From: CAZBZG01 sp964496245
GTDB taxonomy: Bacteria; Planctomycetota; SZUA-567
Assembly (NCBI GenBank): GCA_964496245.1
Contig: CAZBZG010000291.1
Span: 1-5,877, forward strand
Length of the DNA: 5,877 nucleotides
Reading direction: 5' to 3'
The notes beneath the pieces are model-generated. The model was not told where the DNA came from. It did not search any database and worked only from the letters and a program-made list of their open reading frames with translations. The position numbers and the translations under genes are program-made. Numbering within the stretch: position 1 is the first letter of the stretch; the number at the start of each line of letters is the position of its first letter. This document shows, piece by piece, positions 1 through 5,711 of the stretch.

Positions 1-453
1 TCGCCAGCCGCTCCGATGGCACCCTGCTGGCCACCGCGCCAGGACCCGGCGAGCCAGTATGCGGCCGTGATCGCCAAATTCACTCGACAGATGCTCCAAG
101 GCCAACCACCCACGCTCCACGGCGACGGCCATCAGAGCCGCGACTTCACCTACGTCGACAACGTGGTGGAGGCGAACCTGCTGGCAGCCCGCCACGCCGA
201 CCCGCTCGGCGGCGAGGTCCTCAACATCGCCTGCGGCGACCGCATCAGCCTGCTGGAGCTCGTCGAGCAGCTGAACGCAATCCTTGGCACCGACCTGCAG
301 CCCCAACACGGCCCGCCGCGCGCCGGCGACGTGCGCCACAGCCAGGCCGATCCGCGCTGCGCCCGCGAACGCATCGGGTTCGCCCCCGTGGTGCCGTTCG
401 CCGAAGGGCTGCGCCGCACCGTGGAGTACTACCGCTCGCCGCCGGCCGCGTGA
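1..453 (+). CDS. NAD-dependent nucleotide-sugar epimerase (extended SDR), C-terminal part
   Basis: The frame is open from the window edge and ends at TGA 451-453, so only the C-terminal ~140 residues are seen. The PRQDP motif (about 34-48) followed by a QYAAVI-type stretch, then GDGHQSRDFTYVDN (about 121-162) with VVEAN after it and NIACGD (about 223-240), are hallmarks of UDP-sugar 4-epimerases of the GalE/WbpP/Gne group. This part of the fold binds the nucleotide sugar. The Rossmann NAD site (GxxGxxG) and the YxxxK catalytic pair would lie upstream of the window. Such enzymes are cytosolic and supply sugars for surface polysaccharide; the exact substrate cannot be told from this fragment. 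Oddity: the family's RYFNVFG stretch should stand just before PRQDP, but bases 1-33 do not encode it in any forward frame, so the extreme left edge may not belong to this gene. Confidence 0.88.
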   Translation, partial: SPAAPMAPCWPPRQDPASQYAAVIAKFTRQMLQGQPPTLHGDGHQSRDFTYVDNVVEANLLAARHADPLGGEVLNIACGDRISLLELVEQLNAILGTDLQPQHGPPRAGDVRHSQADPRCARERIGFAPVVPFAEGLRRTVEYYRSPPAA

Positions 454-474
454 ACCAATCGGCAGGGCCCGGCC

Positions 475-1266
475 ATGATCTACTCCGCCTCCCGACGCAC
501 GGATCTCGTGGCCTTCTTCCCGGAGTTCATCGTCCAGAAGGTCCGCCGCTCCCGCAAGCTCGAGGCCATCGTCTTCTGGACCAAGGACCCCCGTCCGCTC
601 GCCGAACGCGCGGACCTGCGCGCGGTCGTGGACGCCGTGCCCGCGGTCGTCCAGCTGACCGTCACGGGCCTCGCCGGCACCTACTGGGAGCCCCGCGTGC
701 CCGATCCGGCCTGCTTCACCGACGCCCTGGCCGACCTGGCCGCCCGCCTGCCGCCGGGGGCCATTGTGTGGCGCTTCGATCCCATCCTGCACACGCCCGA
801 TCTCTTCGACCGATTCGATCGCGTCCACGCGCTGCTGCGAGCGGCCCTCGGCCCTCTGACAGAGGTCACCATCAGCTTCCCCGACGCCTATCGCAAGGTG
901 ATGCGCCGACTCGCGCGCGACAACAGACACCTGCCCTGCCCCGCGCCGTCCGAAGAGAGGCAGATCGCATCCGCCCTCCACGCCCGCTCGGGGCTCACGC
1001 TTCATGCCTGCTGCGAGCCACACCTCACCGACCTCGCCGGCGTCGTGCCGGCCCGCTGCGTGGACGCCGGCCGGTTCGACCGCCTCTACGGCACGCAACT
1101 CGGTGGATTGGCAACGGATCGCGGCCAGCGCGCGGACTGCGGCTGCAGCCAGTCGACCGACATCGGTTCGTACGATCAGCGCTGCGGCCACAACTGCCGG
1201 TACTGCTACGCCCGGCCCGAAACCGACCGCACAGCGGACGCGCCTCCCGGCGCCGGCAAGCCCTGA
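475..1266 (+). CDS. DUF1848 family protein with C-terminal cysteine cluster
   Basis: A 263-residue protein recognised as DUF1848 from three landmarks: the N-terminal SASRRTD motif (residues 4-10), the FWTKDP motif (34-39) and VWRFDPIL (98-105). The C-terminus carries a CGC-x-STDIGSYD-type stretch (from C222) and a CxxxCxxCY cluster (C237, C241, C244), with additional C179, C180 and C195. The spacing suggests an Fe-S or zinc site. The family has no firmly established reaction; members are usually a little longer (about 290-310 residues from memory). The ATG at 475 is chosen because the conserved motif starts immediately after it; only a weak GGCAGGG precedes it. It lies 21 bases after the epimerase stop on the same strand, so read-through transcription is likely. 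A functional link to the epimerase is not evident. It ends 33 bases before the convergent oxidoreductase gene. Confidence 0.88.
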   Translation: MIYSASRRTDLVAFFPEFIVQKVRRSRKLEAIVFWTKDPRPLAERADLRAVVDAVPAVVQLTVTGLAGTYWEPRVPDPACFTDALADLAARLPPGAIVWRFDPILHTPDLFDRFDRVHALLRAALGPLTEVTISFPDAYRKVMRRLARDNRHLPCPAPSEERQIASALHARSGLTLHACCEPHLTDLAGVVPARCVDAGRFDRLYGTQLGGLATDRGQRADCGCSQSTDIGSYDQRCGHNCRYCYARPETDRTADAPPGAGKP

Positions 1267-1284
1267 GCCGGCCCCGTCCGCCAC

Positions 1285-1299
1285 GCGCGCTGGGCGCGC
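1285..1299. terminator. Short GC hairpin between convergent genes (possible terminator)
   Basis: A GCGCGC stem with a TGG loop and a GCGCGC return lies in the 33-base gap between the DUF1848 stop and the oxidoreductase stop. CTGAG at 1263-1267 and CTCAG at 1299-1303 can pair as an alternative, longer stem. No T-tract follows on either strand, so this is not a canonical intrinsic terminator. The convergent position is the main reason to list it. Confidence 0.25.
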
Positions 1300-2337
1300 T
1301 CAGACCTTGACCGGCTTGCCCGTGCGGGCGCTTTTGTAGATCGCGTCCAGAAGTTCCATCACAATGAGCCCCTCTTCGCCCGTGGCGATGTGGGCCCTCT
1401 TGTTCTGGATGGCATCCACGAAATGCGCCATCGCGCCCTGCGCCAAGGGTTTCACCCCGTGGAGCTTCATGTCGTACTGAGCGCCGTCGCGCTCGGTGTA
1501 GATCTCCGCCTCGAACTGATACCCCTCCCCGATGTTGTACTGGAGGAGTCCGCCTTCGGTGCCGAGAAGCCGGGTCTGCATCAGCTCCCGCTCCCGGATG
1601 TTCGCGGCCCAAGACGCCTCGATCTCGAGCGTGGCACCATTGGCGAACTTCACCAGCCCGACAGCCATGTCCTCCACGTCGAACTTCTTGCGTTCGCGTT
1701 TGGCCAGCGCCGAGCCGATCGGGTCATAGGTGCTCCCCATCACGTACGTCGGCTTGGGATAGCCCATGAGCCAGAGGGCGAGATCGAGCCGGTGCACGCC
1801 CAGGTCGATGAGCGGCCCGCCGCCGGCGAGCGCCTTCTGGCCGAACCAACCGCCGAAACCGGGCAGGCCGCGGCGCCGGTGCCAGACCGTACGACCGAAG
1901 TAGATCTCCCCGAGCAGCCCCTTGTCCACCTCCTTCTTCATGGCCACGGACTGGTCCATGAAACGATAGGAGAAGTTGATCATCAGGCGCTTGCGCGCTT
2001 TCTTGGCAGCCGCGAGCATCTGCCGGGCCTCCCGCGCGTTCATGGCCATGGGCTTCTCGCAGAGCACGTGGCACCCGGCGCGAAAGGCAGCCACGGCAAG
2101 CGGCTTGTGAAACTTGTTCGGCGTGGCCACACTCACGACGTCGAGCGACTCCTTCTTGAGCATGGTCTCGGCCTTGGCATACCGGCTGGCGATTCCGAAC
2201 TGATCGCCGACCTCGGCGAGGCGATCGGCATTCGGGTCGGCGATCGCCGCAACCTCGGCGTCCGGATGACTCAGGTACCCCTTGATGTGCCCGCGTCCGA
2301 CGCCCAGGCCGATGACCCCCACGCGCAGCGTCTTCAT
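1300..2337 (-). CDS. Gfo/Idh/MocA family NAD(P)-dependent oxidoreductase
   Basis: A complete 345-residue protein of the usual family length. The N-terminal Rossmann domain starts with VGVIGLGVGRGH (residues 6-17), the glycine-rich dinucleotide site. The family signature CEKPMAMN is at 93-100, with the catalytic-type lysine K95. The C-terminal alpha/beta domain carries GGGPLIDLGVHRLD (172-185), where D178 and H182 are the residues usually implicated in catalysis. Members oxidise or reduce hydroxyl groups of sugars, inositols and related compounds in the cytosol; the substrate here cannot be deduced. The ATG start is supported by AAGGAG six bases upstream. The gene stands alone on the minus strand, convergent with the DUF1848 gene and divergent from the permease, so it is probably monocistronic and driven by the promoter at 2389-2416. 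Confidence 0.95.
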   Translation of the reverse strand: MKTLRVGVIGLGVGRGHIKGYLSHPDAEVAAIADPNADRLAEVGDQFGIASRYAKAETMLKKESLDVVSVATPNKFHKPLAVAAFRAGCHVLCEKPMAMNAREARQMLAAAKKARKRLMINFSYRFMDQSVAMKKEVDKGLLGEIYFGRTVWHRRRGLPGFGGWFGQKALAGGGPLIDLGVHRLDLALWLMGYPKPTYVMGSTYDPIGSALAKRERKKFDVEDMAVGLVKFANGATLEIEASWAANIRERELMQTRLLGTEGGLLQYNIGEGYQFEAEIYTERDGAQYDMKLHGVKPLAQGAMAHFVDAIQNKRAHIATGEEGLIVMELLDAIYKSARTGKPVKV

Positions 2338-2343
2338 GCTGAT

Positions 2344-2349
2344 CTCCTT
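2344..2349 (-). promoter_or_regulatory. Ribosome binding site of the Gfo/Idh/MocA gene
   Basis: The minus strand reads GGAAGGAGATCAGC directly before the ATG. AAGGAG is six bases from the start codon, the clearest Shine-Dalgarno match in the window, and it fixes the start at 2337. Confidence 0.8.
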
Positions 2350-2388
2350 CCAATGCCGGCAGATGGCCGCTTGTCTTCGAGACGGTCT

Positions 2389-2416
2389 CTTGTAGCGCGC
2401 CCGCCCCCACTGTCAA
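2389..2416 (-). promoter_or_regulatory. Candidate sigma70-type promoter for the Gfo/Idh/MocA gene
   Basis: On the minus strand a perfect TTGACA (2411-2416) is followed after 16 bases by TACAAG (2389-2394), a 4/6 match to TATAAT. Transcription would start near 2381-2383, leaving a leader of about 45 bases before the ATG. A perfect inverted repeat, GAGAC-G-GTCTC (2379-2389), overlaps the expected start point and could be an operator, though it is short. Confidence 0.5.
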
Positions 2417-2547
2417 GAAAAAGCCGGGACCGCGCGTGCGAAGCCTGACCCGCAACGGAGGCGCCGTGTCCGCCGCGCTTTCCCCTTGCATTGCTGCGGG
2501 CCGCCGGTAGGCTCACCCGCCGTACGCATTGGACCAGAAAGGCTTCC

Positions 2548-3444
2548 ATGCTGCTTCTCGGCATCCTGTTGGGGCTGGGCTGCGCCACGTCCCACGCGCT
2601 GAGCTACCTCTTCACCCGTTCCTTCGTCTCCGCCCCCGGCCGGAGCGGCCGCGAGCTTCTCGCGCTCGGCCACATCCTGATGGCAGGGTTTTCGATTCTG
2701 CTCCTTCCGTTCGTCTGGATGGAGCCCTCCGCGGGTTGGCCGCGAACCCTCTGGCCCCTTTTGGCGGCCGCCGGGTTCTACCTGCTGGCCCAGGGGGGCT
2801 TCTTCCTGGCACTCAAGCACATGCCCGCAAGCCGGGCTTCGCCCCTCCTGGGCATCAAGCTGATCTTCATCGCAGCCTTCGGTTCCCTCTTCTTCCAGGC
2901 CCATCTCGCGCCCATCCAGTGGGCGGCCGTCGGCTTGGCCGTGGTAGCCGGTCTCTGCCTCCACCGCGCAGGAGGCCGGTTGCCCGCAACGGCCATCTGC
3001 TGGCTGCTACTGACGTGCGCAGGGTACGCGCTCTCCGACCTCCACATCCAAAAACTCCTCACAGCGGTCGACCCGCAGGGAAGCCTCCGGTCCACCCTCT
3101 TCGCCGTGGCTGCGGAATACGCCTGCTGCGGTTTGTTCGGCTGTGCGCTGTACGCCCGCCTGCGGCCGCTTCCGGCCGACGCCTGGCGGCGCGCCCTGCC
3201 CTTCGCCCTTTCCTGGTATGCGGCCATGGCCTTCCTCTACGGGGCCATCGCCTGCTTGGGCGTGGTGCTGGCCGTGATCCTCCAGTCCACCCGCGGCCTG
3301 CTCTCCATCGGCCTCGGCAGCCTGGTGGCTGCCTGGGGCTGGCAGCATCTGGAACACGCGCTCGCCCCCGGCGACCGCCTGCGCCAGGCCGCAGCCGCCC
3401 TGCTCATGATGCTCGCCATCGGCCTCTACCTCGTCGCCGCCTAG
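2548..3444 (+). CDS. EamA/DMT-superfamily-like membrane permease
   Basis: A 298-residue, very hydrophobic protein. About ten membrane segments can be placed at roughly 2-22, 38-57, 67-90, 98-116, 122-138, 146-166, 183-203, 217-235, 237-262 and 280-297. This matches the 5+5 inverted-repeat layout of EamA transporters. The stretch FFLALKHMPASRASPLLGIK (85-104) is the typical repeat-1 signature, where the fourth helix starts after an ALxxxPAS-type turn. The family exports or imports small metabolites such as amino acids, nucleotides or sugar derivatives; the cargo here is unknown. The ATG at 2548 is preferred over the upstream in-frame TTG at 2491. The extra 19 residues are basic and non-conserved in look, the first helix begins right at the ATG, and AAAGG lies five bases upstream. 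No neighbour points to a substrate. Placement in EamA rests on topology and a short signature. Confidence 0.82.
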   Translation: MLLLGILLGLGCATSHALSYLFTRSFVSAPGRSGRELLALGHILMAGFSILLLPFVWMEPSAGWPRTLWPLLAAAGFYLLAQGGFFLALKHMPASRASPLLGIKLIFIAAFGSLFFQAHLAPIQWAAVGLAVVAGLCLHRAGGRLPATAICWLLLTCAGYALSDLHIQKLLTAVDPQGSLRSTLFAVAAEYACCGLFGCALYARLRPLPADAWRRALPFALSWYAAMAFLYGAIACLGVVLAVILQSTRGLLSIGLGSLVAAWGWQHLEHALAPGDRLRQAAAALLMMLAIGLYLVAA

Positions 3445-3492
3445 CGCAACGGCAAAAAATGTCCGGATTTTCGATGCATTTCCAGAACCACC

Positions 3493-3501
3493 TGGTATAA
3501 C
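3493..3501 (+). promoter_or_regulatory. Extended -10 promoter for the small zinc protein gene
   Basis: TGGTATAAC matches the extended -10 form TGnTATAAT with a single mismatch and sits in an unusually AT-rich island between the permease and the zinc-protein gene. The -35 position (around 3472-3478) holds no good TTGACA match, as expected for an extended -10 promoter. The start would be near 3508, giving a leader of about 56 bases that contains the hairpin at 3518-3536. It would drive the zinc-protein gene and possibly the DUF4912 gene. Confidence 0.5.
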
Positions 3502-3517
3502 ATGTCTTTGCAGGGAT

Positions 3518-3536
3518 GGCGCACGTCCCGTGCGCC
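3518..3536 (+). other. Perfect 8-bp hairpin in the leader of the zinc protein gene
   Basis: GGCGCACG, loop TCC, then CGTGCGCC form a perfect eight-pair stem. It begins about ten bases after the predicted transcription start and ends 16 bases before the ribosome binding site. No T-tract follows, so it is not an obvious terminator for the upstream permease gene. It could stabilise the 5' end of the transcript or bind a protein as DNA. Confidence 0.6.
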
Positions 3537-3563
3537 TGCGAAAGCCGAAACGGGGACCTCGCC

Positions 3564-3779
3564 ATGAAGTGCTGGTTCTGCGAGGAGGAGGCGCGTGGTG
3601 TATGCGCGGCCTGCGGCCGGGCGGTGTGTTACGACCATGCCCACATCCACGACGAAATGACCATCGCCAAGTCCGACACGAGCACGGGATACACGAGCTA
3701 CCACAACGTGCTGCGTAGCCTGAAGTGCCAGGACTGCCGGCTTGAATGGCGATACGACAGACCGTCTTCGCACGCGTGA
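3564..3779 (+). CDS. Small Cys/His-rich zinc-binding protein (B-box/DUF2180-like)
   Basis: A 71-residue protein with four paired ligand motifs: CxxC at C3/C6, CxxCG at C14/C17, CxxH at C22/H25 (H27 and H29 also close by) and CxxC at C55/C58. This is enough for two structural zinc sites, with the first three pairs interleaved as in B-box-like or small DUF2180-type fingers. About 25 polar residues separate it from the last pair. No catalytic motif, signal peptide or membrane helix is visible, so a protein- or nucleic-acid-binding adaptor is the cautious reading. The ATG at 3564 is chosen because the first CxxC starts right after it and GGGGA lies seven bases upstream. An in-frame ATG at 3516 falls just before the leader hairpin and would add 16 unremarkable residues. 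The palindromic element at 3795-3955 follows, then the DUF4912 gene; the two genes may once have been adjacent. Confidence 0.8.
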   Translation: MKCWFCEEEARGVCAACGRAVCYDHAHIHDEMTIAKSDTSTGYTSYHNVLRSLKCQDCRLEWRYDRPSSHA

Positions 3780-3784
3780 ACGAG

Positions 3785-3794
3785 GCGAGAGGAG
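3785..3794 (+). repeat. Left copy of 10-bp direct repeat (possible target-site duplication)
   Basis: GCGAGAGGAG occurs here, five bases after the zinc-protein stop codon, and again exactly at 3956-3965. The two copies bracket the nested palindrome. Here it has no gene to serve, since no start codon with a sensible frame follows within reach. Confidence 0.65.
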
Positions 3795-3798
3795 GGCT

Positions 3799-3953
3799 TG
3801 GTTCAGAACCCGGTCACACCCAAAGGGCGCTGGTTGTGGCACAGGCACTCTTGCCGGTGCAACGCGTCGCGGGTTCCGCCCCAGACAAGAGTGCCTGGGC
3901 TACAACCTGCTCCGTGTCCGGACTGCCACCCCAGACCGGACGCTTCTGAACCA
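3799..3953. repeat. Outer inverted repeat arms, 10 bp perfect
   Basis: TGGTTCAGAA at 3799-3808 is the exact reverse complement of TTCTGAACCA at 3944-3953. Just inside, CCGGTC (3810-3815) and GACCGG (3934-3939) also pair, with the two sides offset by three bases. These are the terminal arms of the proposed element. Confidence 0.75.
3832..3907. repeat. Inner inverted repeat arms, 22 bp, 20 matches
   Basis: The arms are 3832-3853 and 3886-3907. They match at 20 of 22 positions, including an unbroken 12-base core, CAGGCACTCTTG on the left and CAAGAGTGCCTG on the right. One of the two mismatches becomes a G-U pair in RNA. The arms enclose a 32-base loop. In the transcript between the zinc-protein and DUF4912 genes this would fold into a very stable hairpin. 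Confidence 0.9.
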
Positions 3954-3955
3954 GA

Positions 3956-3965
3956 GCGAGAGGAG
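3956..3965 (+). repeat. Right copy of 10-bp direct repeat, which is the DUF4912 ribosome binding site
   Basis: The second GCGAGAGGAG contains AGGAG eight bases before the ATG at 3974, a good Shine-Dalgarno sequence and spacing. So the same ten bases act as one side of the presumed target-site duplication and as the translation signal of the downstream gene. Confidence 0.7.
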
Positions 3966-3973
3966 AACGTTCT

Positions 3974-5515
3974 ATGGAAAGCACGAGCGCGTTTGACGCC
4001 GCCGAAAAGCGGGCGCGGGAGTCCCGCAATGAGGCCATCCGTCGCGCCCTCCGGGCGCGGTATCCCGTGCTGCGGGACGGCGCCGCGATCCCGGCCTCGG
4101 GCGGCGCTCTGGCAGACGGGTTCGCGCGCAATCTGTTGGATCTGGCCGTCCGCTCGGTGCGCACCGACGGGATCGCGGCCACGGACATCGCCGGCTCCGC
4201 CGGACGCCCCGCGTGCGTGCAGGCCCGCTGGACCGCACCCGACCTCCGCCGGATCCTCACCCCGCTGACTGCCGGCACGAACACGCCAACCGATCCGATC
4301 CCTGCGGTCTCCCTGACCGAGGTGGGGCCGTACGCCATGTACGCCCATTGGGATCTCCCCGACGCCGTCCTCGCGGGCACACGCGCACGGCTTGGCGAGG
4401 AGGCGCGCGACGCCGTTCTCACGCTGCGCTTCTACGACGTCACAGGCATCGTGTTCGACGGCAGCAATGCCAACCACACCTTCGACATCGATCTGGATGC
4501 CGCCGCACGCAGCCGATACGTGGACGTCTGGAGCCCGGACAGAGGATACCTCGCGGACCTGGGCCTGCGTACCCCGGACGGCCGATTCCGCGCCATCGCC
4601 CGGTCCGGCACTGTACACGTTCCCCGCGACGCCATCCTCGACGAGAGCCGCGAGCGCTTTCTGCGCCGCGAACCCAATCGCATCCCCCTCGCCCGGCCAT
4701 CCGTGCCGCAGCTCTTCTCGGAAGCCGCGCCGCCCGAAGTCGTGCGCCAGGGCGAACCCGACTGGCCGTTGCGCGATCTGGAGGCCGAGCGGTGCGTACG
4801 GGCGGTCTACCGCGCGTTCCTCCGCGAAGGCCCGCGCGCGTTCGTGCGATTCCCCCGCGTACACCGCCGCCCGGCGTCCATCCTCACCGAGGAGCATGCG
4901 CGCCGCCGGGACCGCCGGCACAGCCAGAATCCGCCCACACCGTCCGCATCCGCGCCCTCGGTAGCACGGTCCGCAGCCCCGGACGTCTTCTGTACGCGTC
5001 TGGACACCGCGAGCCGACCGGCCGACCGCATCGGCCTCCGCTATCCGCCGATCCCCGCTTCGCGGCGGCCTGAGCCGAGCCCGCTCGGGGAGTCGGGAAC
5101 GCCTGCGCAACGCGTGTTCGACCTGGCCACACGCCTTGGAACGCGGAACCCCATCGCCACGCAACGCCCCGCGCTTCCGGCACCGACGCGGCTCCGGTCC
5201 CTTCCCGCCCCATCGACCGATCGTCCCAAGGCGGTACGCATCCCCAAGGGCAAGGGGATCGTGCAGAGCCTGGCCGAGGCCGGCATCGAGCTGGAAGCGG
5301 AACTGGTGCTACGCGGCCGCGTGCCGGCGGGCAAGAAGCTCCGCATCGGCGGCCAAATCATCGAGACCGCGCCCGACGGGTCGTTCTGCGTCTCCTGCAA
5401 GATCCGTAACGGCGAACTGCACGTGCCGGTCGAAGCCGTGGAGGCCGAACGAGTCGTGGCGCGGGAGGAGTTCTCCGTAGCCGCCCCCTGTTCGCCCCAG
5501 ACCGTGGGCGGGTAG
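3974..5515 (+). CDS. DUF4912 domain protein with C-terminal beta domain
   Basis: 513 residues, start fixed by AGGAG eight bases upstream. An N-terminal alpha-helical part (1-70) is followed by a DUF4912 domain at about 115-222. It is recognisable from YAMYAHWDLPD (120-130), LRFYDVTGIVFDGSN (151-165), the DIDLD strand (171-175), SPDRGYLADLGLRTPDGRF (187-205) and ARSGTVHVPRD (209-219). Residues 295-435 are a Pro/Arg/Ala-rich low-complexity linker. A short beta domain (438-490; LVLRGRVPAGKKLRIGG and APDGSF) follows, a type often appended to DUF4912 and probably a carbohydrate- or ligand-binding sandwich. There is no signal peptide or membrane helix. Biochemical function is not established. The GH57 branching enzyme gene that starts 196 bases downstream suggests a role in glycogen or alpha-glucan metabolism, perhaps as an accessory or glucan-binding protein; this is inference from context. 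Confidence 0.9.
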   Translation: MESTSAFDAAEKRARESRNEAIRRALRARYPVLRDGAAIPASGGALADGFARNLLDLAVRSVRTDGIAATDIAGSAGRPACVQARWTAPDLRRILTPLTAGTNTPTDPIPAVSLTEVGPYAMYAHWDLPDAVLAGTRARLGEEARDAVLTLRFYDVTGIVFDGSNANHTFDIDLDAAARSRYVDVWSPDRGYLADLGLRTPDGRFRAIARSGTVHVPRDAILDESRERFLRREPNRIPLARPSVPQLFSEAAPPEVVRQGEPDWPLRDLEAERCVRAVYRAFLREGPRAFVRFPRVHRRPASILTEEHARRRDRRHSQNPPTPSASAPSVARSAAPDVFCTRLDTASRPADRIGLRYPPIPASRRPEPSPLGESGTPAQRVFDLATRLGTRNPIATQRPALPAPTRLRSLPAPSTDRPKAVRIPKGKGIVQSLAEAGIELEAELVLRGRVPAGKKLRIGGQIIETAPDGSFCVSCKIRNGELHVPVEAVEAERVVAREEFSVAAPCSPQTVGG

Positions 5516-5627
5516 CGGCCGACGACCTGCACAGGCGAGTCGGACCGGGCGGGCACCGCTTCTACGCGGATCTCGCAGGGTCCCGCATGCGCAAGGAGAT
5601 CGCCCGGCCGGGCGGCGGCGTCCGCGC

Positions 5628-5656
5628 TTGACAGACGGCGCAAAATGCACAGACTG
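5628..5656 (+). promoter_or_regulatory. Candidate promoter for the GH57 gene
   Basis: A perfect TTGACA at 5628-5633 lies 79 bases before the GH57 start. The -10 hexamer is poor: CAGACT at 5650-5655 (16-base spacer) matches 3/6. The rest of the 5516-5711 gap shows no strong hairpin, repeat or T-tract. The GH57 gene could also be read from the DUF4912 transcript. Confidence 0.3.
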
Positions 5657-5711
5657 GGGAACCGCCGCTGCGATCCGCGGCTCCGTCGAACCCTTGCCTG
5701 GACCCGACCGC

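Larger units (their letters stand above)
3795..3955. mobile_element. Nested palindromic insertion, MITE- or REP-like, non-autonomous (proposed)
   Basis: A 161-base segment built of an outer inverted repeat (3799-3808/3944-3953), an inner inverted repeat (3832-3853/3886-3907) and a 32-base centre (3854-3885), flanked by a 10-bp direct repeat. It encodes no credible protein on either strand. These are the expected features of a small element mobilised in trans by a transposase encoded elsewhere. Removing it with one direct repeat copy restores a compact 23-base gene junction. A structured intergenic RNA or attenuator is the alternative. Other genomic copies would decide; none is seen in this window. 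Confidence 0.5.

Noticed and set aside
450..1310. Long plus-strand open frame of 286 codons overlapping the DUF1848 gene
   Set aside because: Arg/Pro-rich translation typical of an out-of-frame GC-rich shadow; the overlapping frame carries clear DUF1848 motifs.
1390..2448. 352-codon plus-strand frame opposite the oxidoreductase
   Set aside because: Antisense shadow of a gene with all Gfo/Idh/MocA motifs; no recognisable protein features.
2491..2547. TTG start extending the permease by 19 residues
   Set aside because: Basic, non-hydrophobic extension with no ribosome binding site; the ATG at 2548 has AAAGG upstream and begins the first helix.
3451..3471. AAAAT-GTCCGG-ATTTT inverted repeat as a terminator of the permease gene
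   Set aside because: Five A-T/T-A pairs give a weak stem and there is no GC stem with a following T-tract.
3516..3563. Upstream ATG extending the zinc protein by 16 residues
   Set aside because: It lies beside the leader hairpin, and the conserved-looking CxxC begins right after the ATG at 3564, which has GGGGA at proper spacing.
3803..5164. 453-codon minus-strand frame covering the palindrome and most of the DUF4912 gene
   Set aside because: Antisense shadow; DUF4912 motifs and a good ribosome binding site lie on the plus strand.
5587..5631. 14-codon frame starting at ATG 5587
   Set aside because: Too short, no clear ribosome binding site and no recognisable product.
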